A stretch of DNA of 64,000 nt from Albugo candida (lineage: Eukaryota > Oomycota > Peronosporomycetes > Albuginales > Albuginaceae): contig CAJNAR010000175.1 in the NCBI GenBank assembly GCA_905220665.1, forward strand, positions 248,001-312,000, given 5' to 3'. Positions within the stretch are counted from its first letter, which is position 1. Every line of letters starts with the position of its first letter. Both the position numbers and the translations under genes were made by a program. Below the pieces are notes generated by a model. It was not told the origin of the DNA, did not search any database, and saw only the letters and a program-made list of their open reading frames with translations. Shown here one piece after another: positions 1-13,422 of the stretch.

Positions 1-168
1 ACAAGAGCCAATTGGGCGTTGGGTAGAAGAGTGGTGAAATGATTTCAAGAGTGCAAATGCTATAATGCTTTCTTTTGGTAAGCATGCATCGCTCCCCAAA
101 ACGCTATCGAGAAGAGAAATCGAGTGCGGATCATGCGGTGGTGATGAAAACGGAAAAGAGCAAGAGGA

Positions 169-501
169 TTGTCAAGAGCAATGGTGAACGAGCCTATGAT
201 CTCATGGACGAATAACCAGGCCGCCGTCCGTCAGTTGTTTCAACGAAGCTACTCCAATCAAGGCCACACATTGACTGCGGATGACTTTCGCCAAATTTCA
301 AACGATCAAACAAACTTTCGCAGCATGGTACTTTCACAGCTCGAACTTGATGGCCGACTTGCATACAAAGGTGTTTCCGACATCAAGGTTTCTCTAGTTC
401 GGAGCTTCAAGGAAATGCAAGATGGACGATGCAAGTTGAAGATGGCACCTATACAAGTGAAACTTGAAGGAAAGACTCTTGGAAGCACTTTAATTACGTG
501 A
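169..501 (+). CDS. Uncertain partial reading frame, possibly a 3' exon
   Basis: An open frame of about 110 codons ends at 501. Its only upstream ATG in frame is at 181; 169 is a TTG. All three forward frames are partly open between about 40 and 215, and a GTAAGC at 79 could be a splice donor, so this is probably the last exon of a gene entering from the left edge. The segment around residues 50-85 (FRSMVLSQLELDGRL and following) faintly resembles the C-terminal winged helix of ORC3, where a similar S-E-L-E-L-x-G pattern occurs, but the match is too short to name the gene. No clean exon chain could be built. Confidence 0.3.
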   Translation: MSRAMVNEPMISWTNNQAAVRQLFQRSYSNQGHTLTADDFRQISNDQTNFRSMVLSQLELDGRLAYKGVSDIKVSLVRSFKEMQDGRCKLKMAPIQVKLEGKTLGSTLIT

Positions 502-724
502 TAACTTTTTAGTCGTATCTTAATGAAGGTGGGAAATATTATAGGCATGAATAAGACAGCTTTCATTCAATCCGATGTCCTCCTTACTCCTCTGCCAATA
601 CGATATGGTTTCACTACTCGGTCACTCGTACTTTAGCGCATTCGCTCGACGATTGATATCATTAGCTAGATCCAACTAAAATGAACTCACACGAATCGTT
701 TAACAATCTTCCGAAGCAGCCAAA
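502..724. other. Spacer between the left-edge frame and a LINE relic
   Basis: No coding signal or recognisable repeat was seen here. Confidence 0.4.
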
Positions 725-1641
725 TGTTATCCCATGTTATCCCATTGGTCATCGAAGAGAGATGGAACGCAACGATTCAAAACGTGTCCGAACTCTCTAT
801 GTTTGCATCACAAAAACGTGACCTTCCGATTCTTGAAAATTCTTAGTTTCGTCTGGCCTTGACGATGCTGCCAATTTGATGTCAGTGATGTAGATGAAGA
901 GTATATATCCGGCATTACCATCTGCAGTCATTCTTCTTGAGGAGCAGTAAAATGAGATAAACATCTCTTTTCATAGGGAGAATCCATGGCACAATAGTGG
1001 TAGGAGCTACTCCCGACTTGACATCAATTTTATCCATCCCAATTACGTTGGACAAACGTTGTCTGTGCTATTATGCGGATGGTACGGTCGGAGGCAAATT
1101 ACCATCAGCGAATGATATCTGAATTTTGGCTCACCTTGCAGGTAGTGTTGATGCACGTCGTCTGGAACGATTAATACTGTCGCTTGTTCGATCAGCGATC
1201 CATAATTTCGATAATTGCAGCACTCTCCGTGATCTACTGATGTTCGATACTTTCGAAGGCAGTGTTACAACTAAGACACACGCATTCAGCTCGCCATAGT
1301 GCTGCATTAACCCTCCTATCAAAGATCATTCTGTGTTTTTCAATGGCTTAAAAGTCATTGCCGCATGTACGGCATCAGCGAGTAGAATTAAAAGTGCGAT
1401 TTCGATTCTAGTCCGCTTAGATGGCTGATGTTCAGCCTAGTCTGCTGAAGAACAAACTGTACCTTTTGGACATGATTTAATTACAGGCTAGAGGCAGCAT
1501 AGTAGTGTCAGCAGTACATGTTATCAACCCGCATAGGAAATTCTGAGGCATTTACTAGATGTATATCTAGCAAGTAAGACAGCGGAGACATTTCGAAAAG
1601 TCCGCTCGTCTAATCCTAGTATCATAGACACATACAACTTA
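725..1641 (+). mobile_element. Decayed LINE 3' portion (relic)
   Basis: The segment aligns by eye, with many substitutions and indels, to the 3' half of the LINE copy on the minus strand at 25860-28574. Matching landmarks in the same order are the 'cattggtcatc...agag' block near 740, the 'ggcaca.tagtgg' block near 990, the 'gttcgatcagcgatc' block near 1183, and the 'actttcgaaggcagtgttac' block near 1249. The family's 3' terminus, a 'ctaat.ctagtaatatagacacc' type end, falls at about 1610-1641. No frame is open. It is the oldest-looking copy of the family here. Confidence 0.6.
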
Positions 1642-2827
1642 GTATGATCTATGCGTGATCAACGCAGGTGTTCCAGATTACAGCTACGTTAACAAAATCG
1701 AGGATTTATTCTAAAAGAATAATTCTCGAATCGGTACAAATCGTCTCGGGCATATTGTCGTGGGGTGAGTTACCATTTGATGTAGGTGATGATGCGAGAT
1801 GTTGGAAGCGCCTCCCAATGCGGGAACCAGAAATTAAATGTGTGTTATTACCAGAATGGAAGCCATTTAATGCACTCGAACATGACTTTGTAACGAGGGC
1901 ACACTGGTGGCTGCAATGAACAACCTGATCGCAACTTCACGCGTGCATCGCAATGCCGAGCGAAGGCAGAAGCTTGCAAGAACTGAGTGAACCAAGCTTT
2001 ATGGCAGGTTCTTTGTCCGCAGTCGTATCATCATATAATTATGCAAGAGAGCGAAACCAGATGTAGCTTAGCCTTACTGCAGGCTGTTTATGACTGAGCT
2101 TTCCGAGCACGAAGAACGAACATTCATTGACTTCTTGTTTTTCACAGTTGAATGCGCATGAATTAGACTTGAAAGGCCACACAAGAATTCAAGTGCCTGC
2201 AAAACTCATATCTCACGTGATGATCTTTGCACTGTGGCGATTTCTCTCCTTTCCACCAAAGTTTCATAAATCAGCTTTCTAAGCTCAAGCTTCCTTCCGG
2301 ATTCCTTTTACTTCCGTCCTTCCAGAGGTGATAGGTGCTTCCGATTACTTTTCTTCTACTCGTGAGCTTGCTCTCATAATAACACTCCACATTCCTGATT
2401 GAGCTCTGATAGTTTGCCTAATAGGTCTTTTTCGTATAAATTTGCAGCAAGGTAGACCAGCTTTCATAGACACATAATAGAACGTCACAATCTAAGAGAC
2501 CATGCAATAGCAAGATATTCTCTCTAGGGAGCGCGCCATACAACCAGTCACATTTTGTAATGAGGTACTTTGAAGACATTAAAGGAATAACCTAGTCTTG
2601 CTGTGCGTCACTCTAAAGGTAGTCTGGATCGAGCCAGCTACTGACTCGTTTGCGAGACGTTAAGCCCGACAATTGCTTTGGTCCACATGTCATTGTGTAT
2701 ATAAATGCTCATAGGATGATGGATACATTCATTGCAAAAAATCATCGTCACAACGATGCGAGCATTTTCATAGAAAATACGGGTGTTTGTGTGCTTGAAC
2801 ATGCCCGCATGACATTTCGTCCTTCAC
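1642..2827. other. Intergenic, nothing recognised
   Basis: The longest frame (1668-1919) shows no domain and no family resemblance. This is the 3' flank of the minus-strand Ctf4 gene. Confidence 0.4.
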
Positions 2828-5743
2828 TCATTTCTTCACTCTTTTACAGTTTGGCGACTGAAAAAGCGCCAAACGCTCCAAACCCAAATGCTCCTTCGTT
2901 TTACTACCAGCTGCCATGCTTTCATGATGAGAATCGCTACGCTCATTTTTAACGGTAGTTTTCGCAAATGGATTGGGGGGCGCCACAGCCTGAATCGGCA
3001 AACTGTCTTCGTGCGGCGGAATGTTGCGATCACGATTTTTCACAAGCGGTCTTGAAACGCTCGGCTTTTGATACGCTTTACGCTCTCCGCTTGGCTCAGA
3101 CACCATCAGCTCCGAGACGGCAACGTCCGTCGCGCCAGAAGAGAACGATTCCGATCCTTTAAATTTGATCAAGTACAAGTCTTGTAAACGCTTCAGCAAG
3201 TGGTGAAGACCAAAATGGTTCACAACCTTCTCCGCGATTCGGTGAGATTTTTCAAGATGAAGACAGCGAGCCAAGTCGTAACATCGCGTCACGTCTTCGT
3301 TGACACAGGCTGTTTTCATCATCAGAATCAATACTTTATCCATCTCAGCTTGTTGTTGAGCTAGCTTTTCTTCCTCAACACGCGATGAGCTCATGGAATC
3401 AGATGGAATTAGGATGCGATGATGGGTTCTTGCATGCTGCCAAATCAGATTCTGAGGAGATTTCTCAGTGTTGGATGCTTTTGTTAGTGGGAAGGTAGCC
3501 GTTGTAAGTGCAAACGTGCTCGGTACCGGACGTAAATGACCACGTAAACGAGGTGCTTTTTGTCCTCGTTCGATCGGAATGTAATATAACTTGTCGTCAT
3601 TGACGCCTAGCGAGAAAACACCAAATCGATCCTTTGGCGACTTGTCCATCGCATTACCGATGCAGCCGATAGGAATCCAATGCCATCCGCTGGACGCACA
3701 TAATGCCTGTACACAGCCGATAGAATCGACAGTATACAGAATCTCATGCTCATCAAAACCGGCCCATTCCAGGGTCCCATGTTGCATATTCTGTCGGCGT
3801 ACTTGTTCCTTTTCATCTTTTTGTGCGTAAGCATCAAAACAGGGTGGAGAAGAAGGGTAAATTCCTTTTGTAACACACTGCACGCGACATCGATCGTTCC
3901 AAACTCGTATCGAGAGTAATTCAACTTCAAGTCGCTCATTGGGACCTTGTGTAAATATTCCAAGCATCTTTCCACGTGCTGTCATTGTGACAACGCGACC
4001 TGGGAGTCGAATCAGCGCGTATTCGAGTCCACTGGTTGTGAAAATCCAGAGGCAGTGGAGCGAAGTTGCTACTGCACAGAACTCACTGCTGCAAGCAATG
4101 CATTCGACTTCTTCTAAATGCGAGAATTGATGATACCAGGAGCTATTATTTGCCCATGAATGAAAGGGATGGTAGTATACAATACTACAGATATAACCTT
4201 TTGCTTCGTCATCTCCTTGTAAGCGCTGGTTTATGGAAGCTTCTTGATCGTCTTCATCGAGTACGCGATGCGGAGCAGCAAAAAATGCCCCATTCTCATC
4301 CATAGACGCCATTGTAAACCGATAATTGTCAGTTAGTTTGATATTGCGCGCTGACCTGTCGACAAATGTGATTTTGATCAAATCGCGAACGTCTTCCTCA
4401 TCAACGTGCGCCGAAAAGCTTTCAATTTCACCCAACAAATTCCATTGCAAAAGGTTGACTGGACCATGCGATACAGCGTTTGGCTGAAACGGAGACTGAG
4501 ATTTTGAAGCCGTGGGCGGCTTGGGAAGCACTTTATCATCTGAATTATTCTCAACATTCGACCCAAAACCGAAACTTGCCTTGATCGCCTCCACGCGGGA
4601 TTCATGGTCATCAGGCTCTAAAATATCTTTCGAACACTGTACAAATGAAGGCGTTGAAACATCGGTTGAGAGTAGCGCTGACGGCAAATGAGATGGAATT
4701 ACATCTGCAATCAGTACAACTTTCCCGCCAGCATGGTACACAACTAATGTGTTCTGTGTAGACGACCATTTTAATGCCAAAGCCTCATACGCCAACGTAC
4801 AAGAGCGGACACATGTTCTCAAAAAACGTTCTTCGGAGGCTGCTGACTCTACTGTGCGAAGATTCCACACTAATACTTCTTTTGATCCAGTACAAGCTGC
4901 AAGGTATTGTCCGTTCGGAGAGAAAGAAACAATGTGAATATCGGATAATGCAGCACTGCCGGCTGGTACCATCAAAGACAGGAAACGCTTCCACGAATTT
5001 CTTTGATACACTTTGATTAATCCTGCTTTGCTCTGCACAGCTAATGAATTGCCCTGAGGGTGCCATGCACAGCGCAATATCACTCGGTCATCCTTGATAT
5101 TTGCAAACTGAATCGGTATGCTAGCGACTTCTTTGGCTTCTAACTGCAAAATATCAAGCTCAAATATCTTCACAGTACCATCCAAACTCGAAGAGCATAC
5201 ATATTTTTCCAAAGGATCGATAACCGCACTTTTCACGTTGTGACCATGTCCATTTACAGCAATTACCTGTTCTGTATTTCCTGCTAGAAGAACGTGAAAC
5301 GTGGGGCTGTCTGACACGATTGCAATCAGATTTTCCGAGCAATTTACTTGTCTAATTGTACACGTCGATCGAAACAAGAGTTTGTTCATTTTTGCATGCG
5401 GCGGTAAAGTGTACTCATACGCACAGTTCTCATTTTCTGATACAATTATTACTTTCGACTGCGAATTCAATACGGCCACAGAAGTGATTGCTCCATCTAA
5501 TACAATCTCATCGGAAATAGACTCAATTACATTTTGGCTGTTCAGATTTGTAAAGTAAATAATGCCGTCCTCACCACATGTTGTGATGATCTCATCTGAC
5601 TCGCGAGTTTGATTTACACCATTTGCATCAAAGTACACACGATTTTCCGTCGTGTTTTTCACCGTGAAAATATCCATGTCCCCAGTTCCATTAATATTGA
5701 CTGCGATCTCTTTCATCGTGAATGCTTGTTCCTGCCGAGCCAT
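2828..5743 (-). CDS. WDHD1: WDHD1/AND-1/Ctf4-like replisome adaptor
   Basis: The product is a 971-residue single-exon protein. Ctf4/AND-1 is a trimeric hub linking the CMG helicase to DNA polymerase alpha-primase and other fork factors in the nucleus. Seen here: an N-terminal beta-propeller with WD-type repeats over about residues 40-340 (for example GHGHNVKSAVIDPLEKYVCS and the following DGTVKIFEL). A second propeller (SepB/Ctf4 domain) begins near VNLLQWNLLGEIESFSAHV at about 425. A helical segment follows at about 785-855 (EEEKLAQQQAEMDKVLILMM), then a polar tail ending in a basic KRVKK. Animal AND-1 carries a C-terminal HMG box; none is visible here, so the architecture is closer to the shorter Ctf4 form. 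The start is the ATG at 5743; a second ATG ten codons in is possible. The order of both propellers and the helical bundle makes the assignment firm. Confidence 0.9.
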   Translation of the reverse strand: MARQEQAFTMKEIAVNINGTGDMDIFTVKNTTENRVYFDANGVNQTRESDEIITTCGEDGIIYFTNLNSQNVIESISDEIVLDGAITSVAVLNSQSKVIIVSENENCAYEYTLPPHAKMNKLLFRSTCTIRQVNCSENLIAIVSDSPTFHVLLAGNTEQVIAVNGHGHNVKSAVIDPLEKYVCSSSLDGTVKIFELDILQLEAKEVASIPIQFANIKDDRVILRCAWHPQGNSLAVQSKAGLIKVYQRNSWKRFLSLMVPAGSAALSDIHIVSFSPNGQYLAACTGSKEVLVWNLRTVESAASEERFLRTCVRSCTLAYEALALKWSSTQNTLVVYHAGGKVVLIADVIPSHLPSALLSTDVSTPSFVQCSKDILEPDDHESRVEAIKASFGFGSNVENNSDDKVLPKPPTASKSQSPFQPNAVSHGPVNLLQWNLLGEIESFSAHVDEEDVRDLIKITFVDRSARNIKLTDNYRFTMASMDENGAFFAAPHRVLDEDDQEASINQRLQGDDEAKGYICSIVYYHPFHSWANNSSWYHQFSHLEEVECIACSSEFCAVATSLHCLWIFTTSGLEYALIRLPGRVVTMTARGKMLGIFTQGPNERLEVELLSIRVWNDRCRVQCVTKGIYPSSPPCFDAYAQKDEKEQVRRQNMQHGTLEWAGFDEHEILYTVDSIGCVQALCASSGWHWIPIGCIGNAMDKSPKDRFGVFSLGVNDDKLYYIPIERGQKAPRLRGHLRPVPSTFALTTATFPLTKASNTEKSPQNLIWQHARTHHRILIPSDSMSSSRVEEEKLAQQQAEMDKVLILMMKTACVNEDVTRCYDLARCLHLEKSHRIAEKVVNHFGLHHLLKRLQDLYLIKFKGSESFSSGATDVAVSELMVSEPSGERKAYQKPSVSRPLVKNRDRNIPPHEDSLPIQAVAPPNPFAKTTVKNERSDSHHESMAAGSKTKEHLGLERLALFQSPNCKRVKK

Positions 5744-8700
5744 TTTGCTATTGTTATCGAAATAGTAGCCTATCGATTACTATGACTGTGAGTCACAAAT
5801 CCGTGATTTATGTGCTGTTACTTTACATTCTCTCGAACGTTATGTAGTCAGACCGAAGCGTTTATGCTAGAAATGTGTTTATGAGTAGGGCATACAAACC
5901 AGATTTCTTTATATTCAGTACCGTGAACGATATCGACGAAGTGTTGATGCAGCCTGATGTGAGACTTTTACTGGTAGACCGCAACGCTTAAATCAGTTAG
6001 AGTAATTGTATTTGTCATTCCTTTCTATATATGGACAAGGCTGAGAATAGTCACATAATAGCAGCTGTAGTGTTCGTGTCTGTATCAGATGCAATAGCTT
6101 CATCTTCTACGATCCCTACTGAGTATTTTTGGCTTTTTTTGTCAAGAAGTCAACTACTCTTTAAGCCCTTCTTGGCATGCGAATGAGTAGCTTGATGTTT
6201 AGACTATATAGATGACACGTCAACCTCACTGCGATGCTAGATGGGTGCTCAGAGAGGAATTATTTAGTGTTGTGGATAATAAGATGTCGACACAAAACGT
6301 TGGTAGCAGATGATATGAGATGAACGCAGTATAAGAATCTTGCAGTTGATAATCGCATATGATTGAGATCGGTGCGTATGTCTGAATTGATCTCTTTTCT
6401 TCGACCAAAGAATAAGAACGACGTCAAGTATTTCGTGTGCCTAAGACGTAGCATATGTACGTAGAAGATGGCACATGACGTGGTCATTGAGCCGATAACA
6501 TACAAGGCAGGATGGAACCCCATATCAAGCAACAGTGCTTACCAGATCACCATATTGACTGGAGAAAAGCTTGTTGAATACTCAACGTTTTTGCATGCAA
6601 ACTGGCTCAGCTCATCAAGTAGGAGTTCATAAATGGGCTAGATAGAGTACACAAAAATGAACAATGCTCTGAGAGGCTTTCATCCCAAAAAGTCCACGTA
6701 AGTGTTACCGATGCGCACCTTACAATGCTGCCAGTGTGTAAGAGAACTTCTCATAGCTCAAGGAAGCGTCCATGGTGACGAATATAGTGAACGATCGCCA
6801 CGTAGAGCTGTAGAAGTCTCGCGGATGCGATGAGAGTAACAAGTGGATTCATTAAAATGGCAAGAATGAAAACTAGCAAACCAATGGCGCCTAGCAATTC
6901 GCGACATGTCACCTCTTAAGTATTCGAAGAAATGTTTTACTTTGTGTTTGAAAGGCTTTGAGGCTTATTTATAGGTCAAGGCTCAAATTCGTTTTGTATC
7001 TGCGGGATGTATTGCTTTCCTGAGACTTGACGTACTCAGGATAATGGTAGAACTGATGAGATGGGGCAAGCGAACGGTCATAACAAGAGAGATCGATGTG
7101 CCTTCGTAGCATGAACCAAAGATGTAGGAATCTCACTTTGAAAAAGCCAGAAAGGAGGGTATGGGGTAAGCGGGAGGATACCGCGACGAGGCAACTAATG
7201 GAGGGACCGGGGCCGATCAGGTGGAGGCGCTCTTCGAGAATAGTCGGAATTAAGTCTCGACAGGGCTATTCTTTTCAGGCGGATTAGAAGTAGACGAAGT
7301 ATGGTATCGTAAAGGTAATGCCTAAACAAGCCCGCATCGTGCGCAAGTGTAAATTCCAATAGTACGAATGGTATGGTCAAGTACTTTTCGGTAGGTAGCA
7401 TTCCAGGACTTTAATGGATTGTTGCAACGGCGTGCTTGCATGGGAGAGTCCTGGATCACATTGCGGCAGATCCTGATGCTTAATGTCATCCTCTCATTCT
7501 GGTGTATGAAGAAACTCACAAAGCTGGAGCAAGTAGCACTTCCGTGATAGTTTTCTATTTACCGCGATTTTGTGTTCGTGCGCGCCTTTCCGATAAGTTT
7601 CATGTTGCAGTAATACATGTCCCAATAGAGGATGCCAAAGTGATATATCTACTGACGTAGCCTTCCTACTTCCCAGTTCTTGTTCGGCACAAGCCATTTA
7701 TTTGGTTCACTTAAATGAACGCTTCATGACAAATACCCGGTTTTTGGCTGTTGTAAAGATTGATTTCAATCTCTGACCAAGATTGGGAACATGCAAGATA
7801 TTATGATTATGATCAATGAGTTGATACGGATTGCTTGGATTATATAACTTTAAATTCTCACCACTGGCAACGGAAAGCGATGTGATTCTTTATAATACTT
7901 AAAGGAGCCGACTACCGACACTTTACGATATCCATCTACGTAAACTTTGATTTATATGAATGGCATAGTCACCCATCTTCAATCGATTCTATCATGAAAA
8001 TCCAAGTTCCGTCGTGACCAGCGAGCACCCATTTAACGTTTTCTGCTCAACTTTTTATCTACCTCCTACTTTTGGGGAACGTTTTTGTCTACAACTTCGT
8101 TGCGCGAGATACAATTTCATTGGATTTTTCATAATATGCTCGAAAACCTAACGAAGCAAATCTTTAGCCTATCAAGCCAATGTTGTGTGCTTTTGATTAC
8201 CTAGCATATTTGCCTAAAATCATCTGACACACCTCTAAACAACAAGAAGGCTTCGCATGCACACTGTTAGCACCACCCAATGATTCTGTAGCAACGTATC
8301 TCACAAGATCAAGAAATTTTGCGTAAGATCAAAAGCGAGCACAATGAATGTGAGAGCATTGAGTTCATATTAAGGTTACATCGCTTGCTTTGTATTAGCT
8401 TGAATTCGTGTACTTCTTCCTTTTCCAAACTCAATCATTGATACTCCGATATGTGTCAACGTCTGTCGTTACAAACATGGGCAATGTTGATACATTATCC
8501 TTATGGACTCCGCAGTTAATGCGAGAAATTTCTTTGCGGTCAGAACACACGCTGTTATCGAAGACCCCTAACGCATTTCCCCTGGTTGCAGTAGACGTAC
8601 GGCTGGATAATAATTTTGCTAGGAAATGCCGGTTTGAGATTTGGGAGGTGGCAGCTTGTCTATCGCTAATCGTGACCTTTAAACCTTTAATTCTATAGTG

Positions 8701-11700
8701 ACCTGGAAGCATTCATCATTTCTCCTCTCCTTTTGGATTGGATTTATTTCGTTGTTGTTTGACTGAATCTGAAAATTTGTGTGCTTCTTCTGATTCTGGT
8801 TTCGTATTTTGCGACATGTTTAAGATCAACAACTCTTTTTTTCAACTTGAGGAAAAGAGCATTTTGCTCTCATCTCAGTTTGTTTTCTTGAGCAATGCTA
8901 TTTCGATACGCACTCTAAATGAAAAGAACGATCCGTAGGGTATGATTCGGGCGCACTTGTTTTCTTCTCGTCGAGATCTCACAGGTGATTGTCTTCTATC
9001 GATCTCCTATTTCAGCTTCTGTACAGAATGAACGCGGCATTTGACAGAATATGCAGGATTGTATGCTCAGCTTATTCTTGCTTCAGGTTTCTTGCAATAA
9101 AGTCGATCTATGTACTTTTCGTTACTGTCGTGCGCACACACACCATGAGTACTGCAATCGATTGTCTTAATCAAGTGATGGAAGTTGGGACATCTCCAAA
9201 TAATATGCTTACTTTGATAGTGACAACGTAAGGGCGGAGATCTACCTACGTGGTCAGTCTCGGTGCGTAATTGGGTCGTTCATCTCGCTGCATATGAATT
9301 CTATAGCTTGTTCCCTTCAAGAATTCTTACACATCAGTATCGACCCCTGAAGCTCATATGATAACAATCTGCTCAATTATGTAAGTACTGACATGAACGA
9401 TCTGTTGATGGACGTGATTAGACTTTTGATGATATTTTGCATCGTGATCATTGCATGTAAACACTGATACACATCATTGCCCCCTGTCTTGATAAGAAGT
9501 ACATATTCTGACTTTCTTCACCAGCCAGGACGGGTGCGTCTGGATTATGCTGTGATGCTTCTATCCATCAATCCATTGATTCTACAGCATCCATTTAGTC
9601 CGCATCTGTCCATATGATACAACGATCCGAAAGTGATTTTTTTGCAACGAGTACGTCGCGTTGCGCGGCGTATCATTTGTTAAACAACTGATTGTGGTCA
9701 TTCATTGTATCAACTTCCATTTACTCAGTCCCATATTTATCCCTACCAGTCTTGATGCGTGAAGCCCTATTAGTTGATTTCGTCAATCCACGCCTTTATG
9801 TTATTTGGTCCTCGGGTGCTGCTTACAAAGACTCGGACGATGTATTTATTGCACATGCTTATTATCGGGCAGTCTCGTCAAATGCCCCCTATTTTCGCGA
9901 TTGTGAGAAACTACTGTTGGCTGTTTCGATCTCATGCATCTGCTCTTGATGCCATTTCCTATCATCTCTTGAATTATGACTGAAGATAACCGGACATACG
10001 GTCCGTGCCATTTGAAAAGCTGAGAAAGTTTTTATCTGAGTCCAATCTTATTTTGTTGATCTATATTATCAGAAATCCAGGATTGGCATACTGGATCTCA
10101 CTTTCCAAATGCGTGCCATCCTGTCCCTGAATGTCTCACTCACATAACGACATGTTGATTTTGAGTGCTTATAATTGCTTTTGTCCACGAAAAATCCCTT
10201 TCTTATGGCTTGGTGATGCTGGGTCAAATAGCTTCATTCAACCAAGCCCCCATTTCTGCCGTGATGTAGCACTTAATGAATTACTTGGTGACTCATTTCT
10301 GATAATAGCTAAGCCTTTTCGCTGAGATATCGTCCTGTGCAGATGAGTTTGACTACTTCGCTTTCGCTTGCCTGGCATATATACTTACCCCAAGAAGATA
10401 TTTTCCATTGATTTGAATATTTGAAATAGCGATCAAACCTCCGCTAATAATTCTTTTCCGTCGAATGCTAGATTATCTATATTACAATTCTTGGCGTCAA
10501 GTGGTAGATCCATTTAGCTTGTCGGGTGCACTGTCTGCATGGCATGTGCGAGTTCATCGATGTTTTATCAGCTTCCAATTCCGGGACGATATTTGCAATC
10601 TCTGTTCTGAGTTTGTTGTCTTGAAGTGCGGCGTGGATTGAATGCGATAAAATTTTCAACTCCTGTAAATTGCTCGAATACCGGTGCGGGTACAAGCCTG
10701 ATAAAATTGCTCCAATCCTCTGCTATATTGACACAAACTGAGATCCGGGAATCTTTTTGGATCTCAGCAATGCTTTGTGAGCCTCTCTCGATCAGGAACA
10801 GTTTTTGTCAAAGCATTATTTGTGTGATACACACTGTATGTGGTGAGCAGAACGATGAGAGCTTGACAGAACTTCATAATATGTATTGAATGAACTTTGA
10901 ATGGGTGAGTCAATGGGGAGCTCATTCAGTGTGATGATATCGCTCAGTTTACAAATGGTTTCACGCTAATATGACTTACTCTCAATTTATACATAAGTTC
11001 TTTATCAATCTCTTCTTCTTGCCGGACGAATTGTTTGCCATCACCCACATTTGCCATCTGAATGATGACCTTTATCTGCCTTCTAAACTCCATGCTTGAT
11101 ACTTTGCGCATCTATCTCTACGTCGTCATCGCCCTTCCTGTTCATCGAAATCGTGCTCCGTGTAATTAATCCATCCAGAAAAATATTCACAGGGTTGTTC
11201 TACTTGTAGATTTGCAAAATTGATAGAAACACCACCTAAACGGTCCCTGGATCGCCAGTTGGCGTGAGGGAAGTATTAACCCATGATTGTTTCTTGAACT
11301 TCGGTGTCCAGCCCACACGCAGTGAGAGCATCTCGTAGGCTGGAAAAGCAAGTTAACTGGGCAGTCAGAAACTTAATCGATTTTATAGTATTGATCAAAT
11401 CAGAAACTTTATGGGCCATTTAGAACACTGGGGCACTTCAGTAGTATGTTATCAAGGCCTCGTGCAAAGGAGTGATCTAGTTTGCATGAGAGATGCCATA
11501 GTGCCTTACAAATACATCATAAGGCACTGAATGCCACGATATTGAATTGGTAAAGTTTACATGATACCATGTTGATGTGGAGCACAGCAATTGTGGTGAA
11601 AGCTGTTCTGCATAACCTACCTTTCGGATCACATGACTATAGCTTAATGTGTGACAACTCCCAGCATTAAGACACTATCCGTGTGTCTTACATTAGAAAA

Positions 11701-13422
11701 AATACAAACAGAAATAATGATGACTATCATCGTACCGTCCAGAATCCTGTTTGGAGAAGATGAAAAAAGGGGACATTGAGACAGCTATAAATGCCAAATT
11801 TGTGTCTGCATCACATACAGCTTCTCATGTCTCGTATAAAGTCCGCAATATGAATTATAGTTCGAATAGATGGGTCTTTTACTTGAAGACTTTTAGATAT
11901 GGGAGCATGAGCAGATTCACCGATCAGAGCACAAAAAATAGCACAAAAATGGCTCATTTCGGCGTTATTCCAGGAGTCATACAAACTTGGGACATTTTTC
12001 CAAGAATGTAGCGAAATAGTGACTTCAATTGCTAAGATGACTCTACATCAATGCTCTCCTCTGGAATCCAAGTCTTAGTTGTCGACAAGCTCATACATGT
12101 CCTCATCTATCTATGTGCAGGTGTGCGCAACTTCACGTGAGTCGACCTAGTGATGGATGACCAGGCTGGCTCGACCCGCTCCATAACAATAATTATACAT
12201 TCAAAAATAGGTTCATTCGTTTCTCCTTTACCTCTCACCAATTGCTGGAGCTCGCTGCAGCATTTTGTCGAAGCATTACATGGCAATCTAGGCTCGAAAA
12301 AGCTAATTAATTCACACCTTGAAGGCGTAAAATGTTTTGTCTAGGTTAATCTGAGGCTTTAATTCGTCGTTGGACACTAACGGCCAGAAGCCCGTATTTT
12401 CTCGTTCATGTGTCGCTCAAAAAGAGCTAAGACTCCATTTTCAAGCTTGTCTTGTGTAAAATCCAGCTTCTTCTGTGACAATCGAGGTAGGATGCCATAT
12501 ATTTATCGCATTACGGAAGTATATGTTCTGAGCAGTGTAATGGATTTTAAGAAGCTGCTTTGCCAGGAGCACGTTGAGCTTATTTGGGATTGTTGCGTTA
12601 GTGGTCGACTGGAGCAAAGACAAGACATCATTTCGCTATTTCGTAGAGAATAATTATACGCTAATCACATCAACCATGCCACAATATAGAGAACCGCATC
12701 GCGAGTAGAAAGCGTTAAACACGCTCACATGCGACTTGAAGAATAGCTTTTCATGAATTACAAGTTATAATGTCACTTCGACTGCTTACTAGAGAGTATG
12801 TCTTACTCAACTAGAACAGATTATTTCTGCTGGACATTCATTCTTTGTCCGAACGCATTAAGTCTATTGACTCATGCGATACGCAGAGCGAAGGAATTAT
12901 TGAGACAATATGAAGTCAAATGCTATACGACACACGCTGAAGTACTCAGGCAAGCCTACCAGTCCGCGGGCTGATGATATCTCGAGCTAATTACCCGACC
13001 AGAGCAATCACAAGATATCTCTCTGCACCAAATTTATGAAAAAGTAGTCAGCATTTGACATGATAACTATCACCACAGCTAAACGCATCCCTCCACCGCT
13101 GTAACTAATTCGAAATCACGTAGATATCTAAGAAATCCAACAGTACCCCGCTGCGCTAAAGATACGACTCTTTTCTTGAGTTTCCATGAATGACAAGTAG
13201 ATTTCGTTATTTCTATCGTGCTTTCCATTGATTCTCAATCAATTTGGTGGCATTTAGTGATGCACCATTCATGTTTGGTAACATGTACGCTCTTTGTATG
13301 CCTAGAAACCTCTAAAATCACAAAACGTATCAGAATTAGGTACGATACCTTGGTCAATCGGTTAAGTACAAGTACACACAGCTGGAAGGCATTCATTCCA
13401 CTACCAATAAGTAAGGCAGCCA
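5744..13422. other. 7.7 kb gene-poor stretch
   Basis: No frame here shows a domain, a convincing exon chain or a tRNA. The longest frames are under 100 codons and are open on both strands at once, which is typical of non-coding AT-rich DNA. A short stretch around 8540-8660 reads like a decayed LINE reverse transcriptase (LLSKTPNAF against LLSETPNGA in the intact family), which suggests the block is largely eroded transposon sequence. This is inference from one weak match. Confidence 0.4.

Noticed and set aside
4785..5066. Minus-strand frame inside the Ctf4 gene in another frame
   Set aside because: Shadow of the Ctf4 reading frame.
8408..8698. 96-codon plus frame with LLSKTPNAF resembling LINE RT
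   Set aside because: Only about ten residues match and the FADD motif is missing; kept as a hint of a relic, not as an element.
12408..12653. Frame ending in KKLLCQEHVELIWDCCVSGR, reminiscent of a solenoid helix in large ubiquitin proteases
   Set aside because: Too short and without neighbouring exons; the resemblance may be chance.
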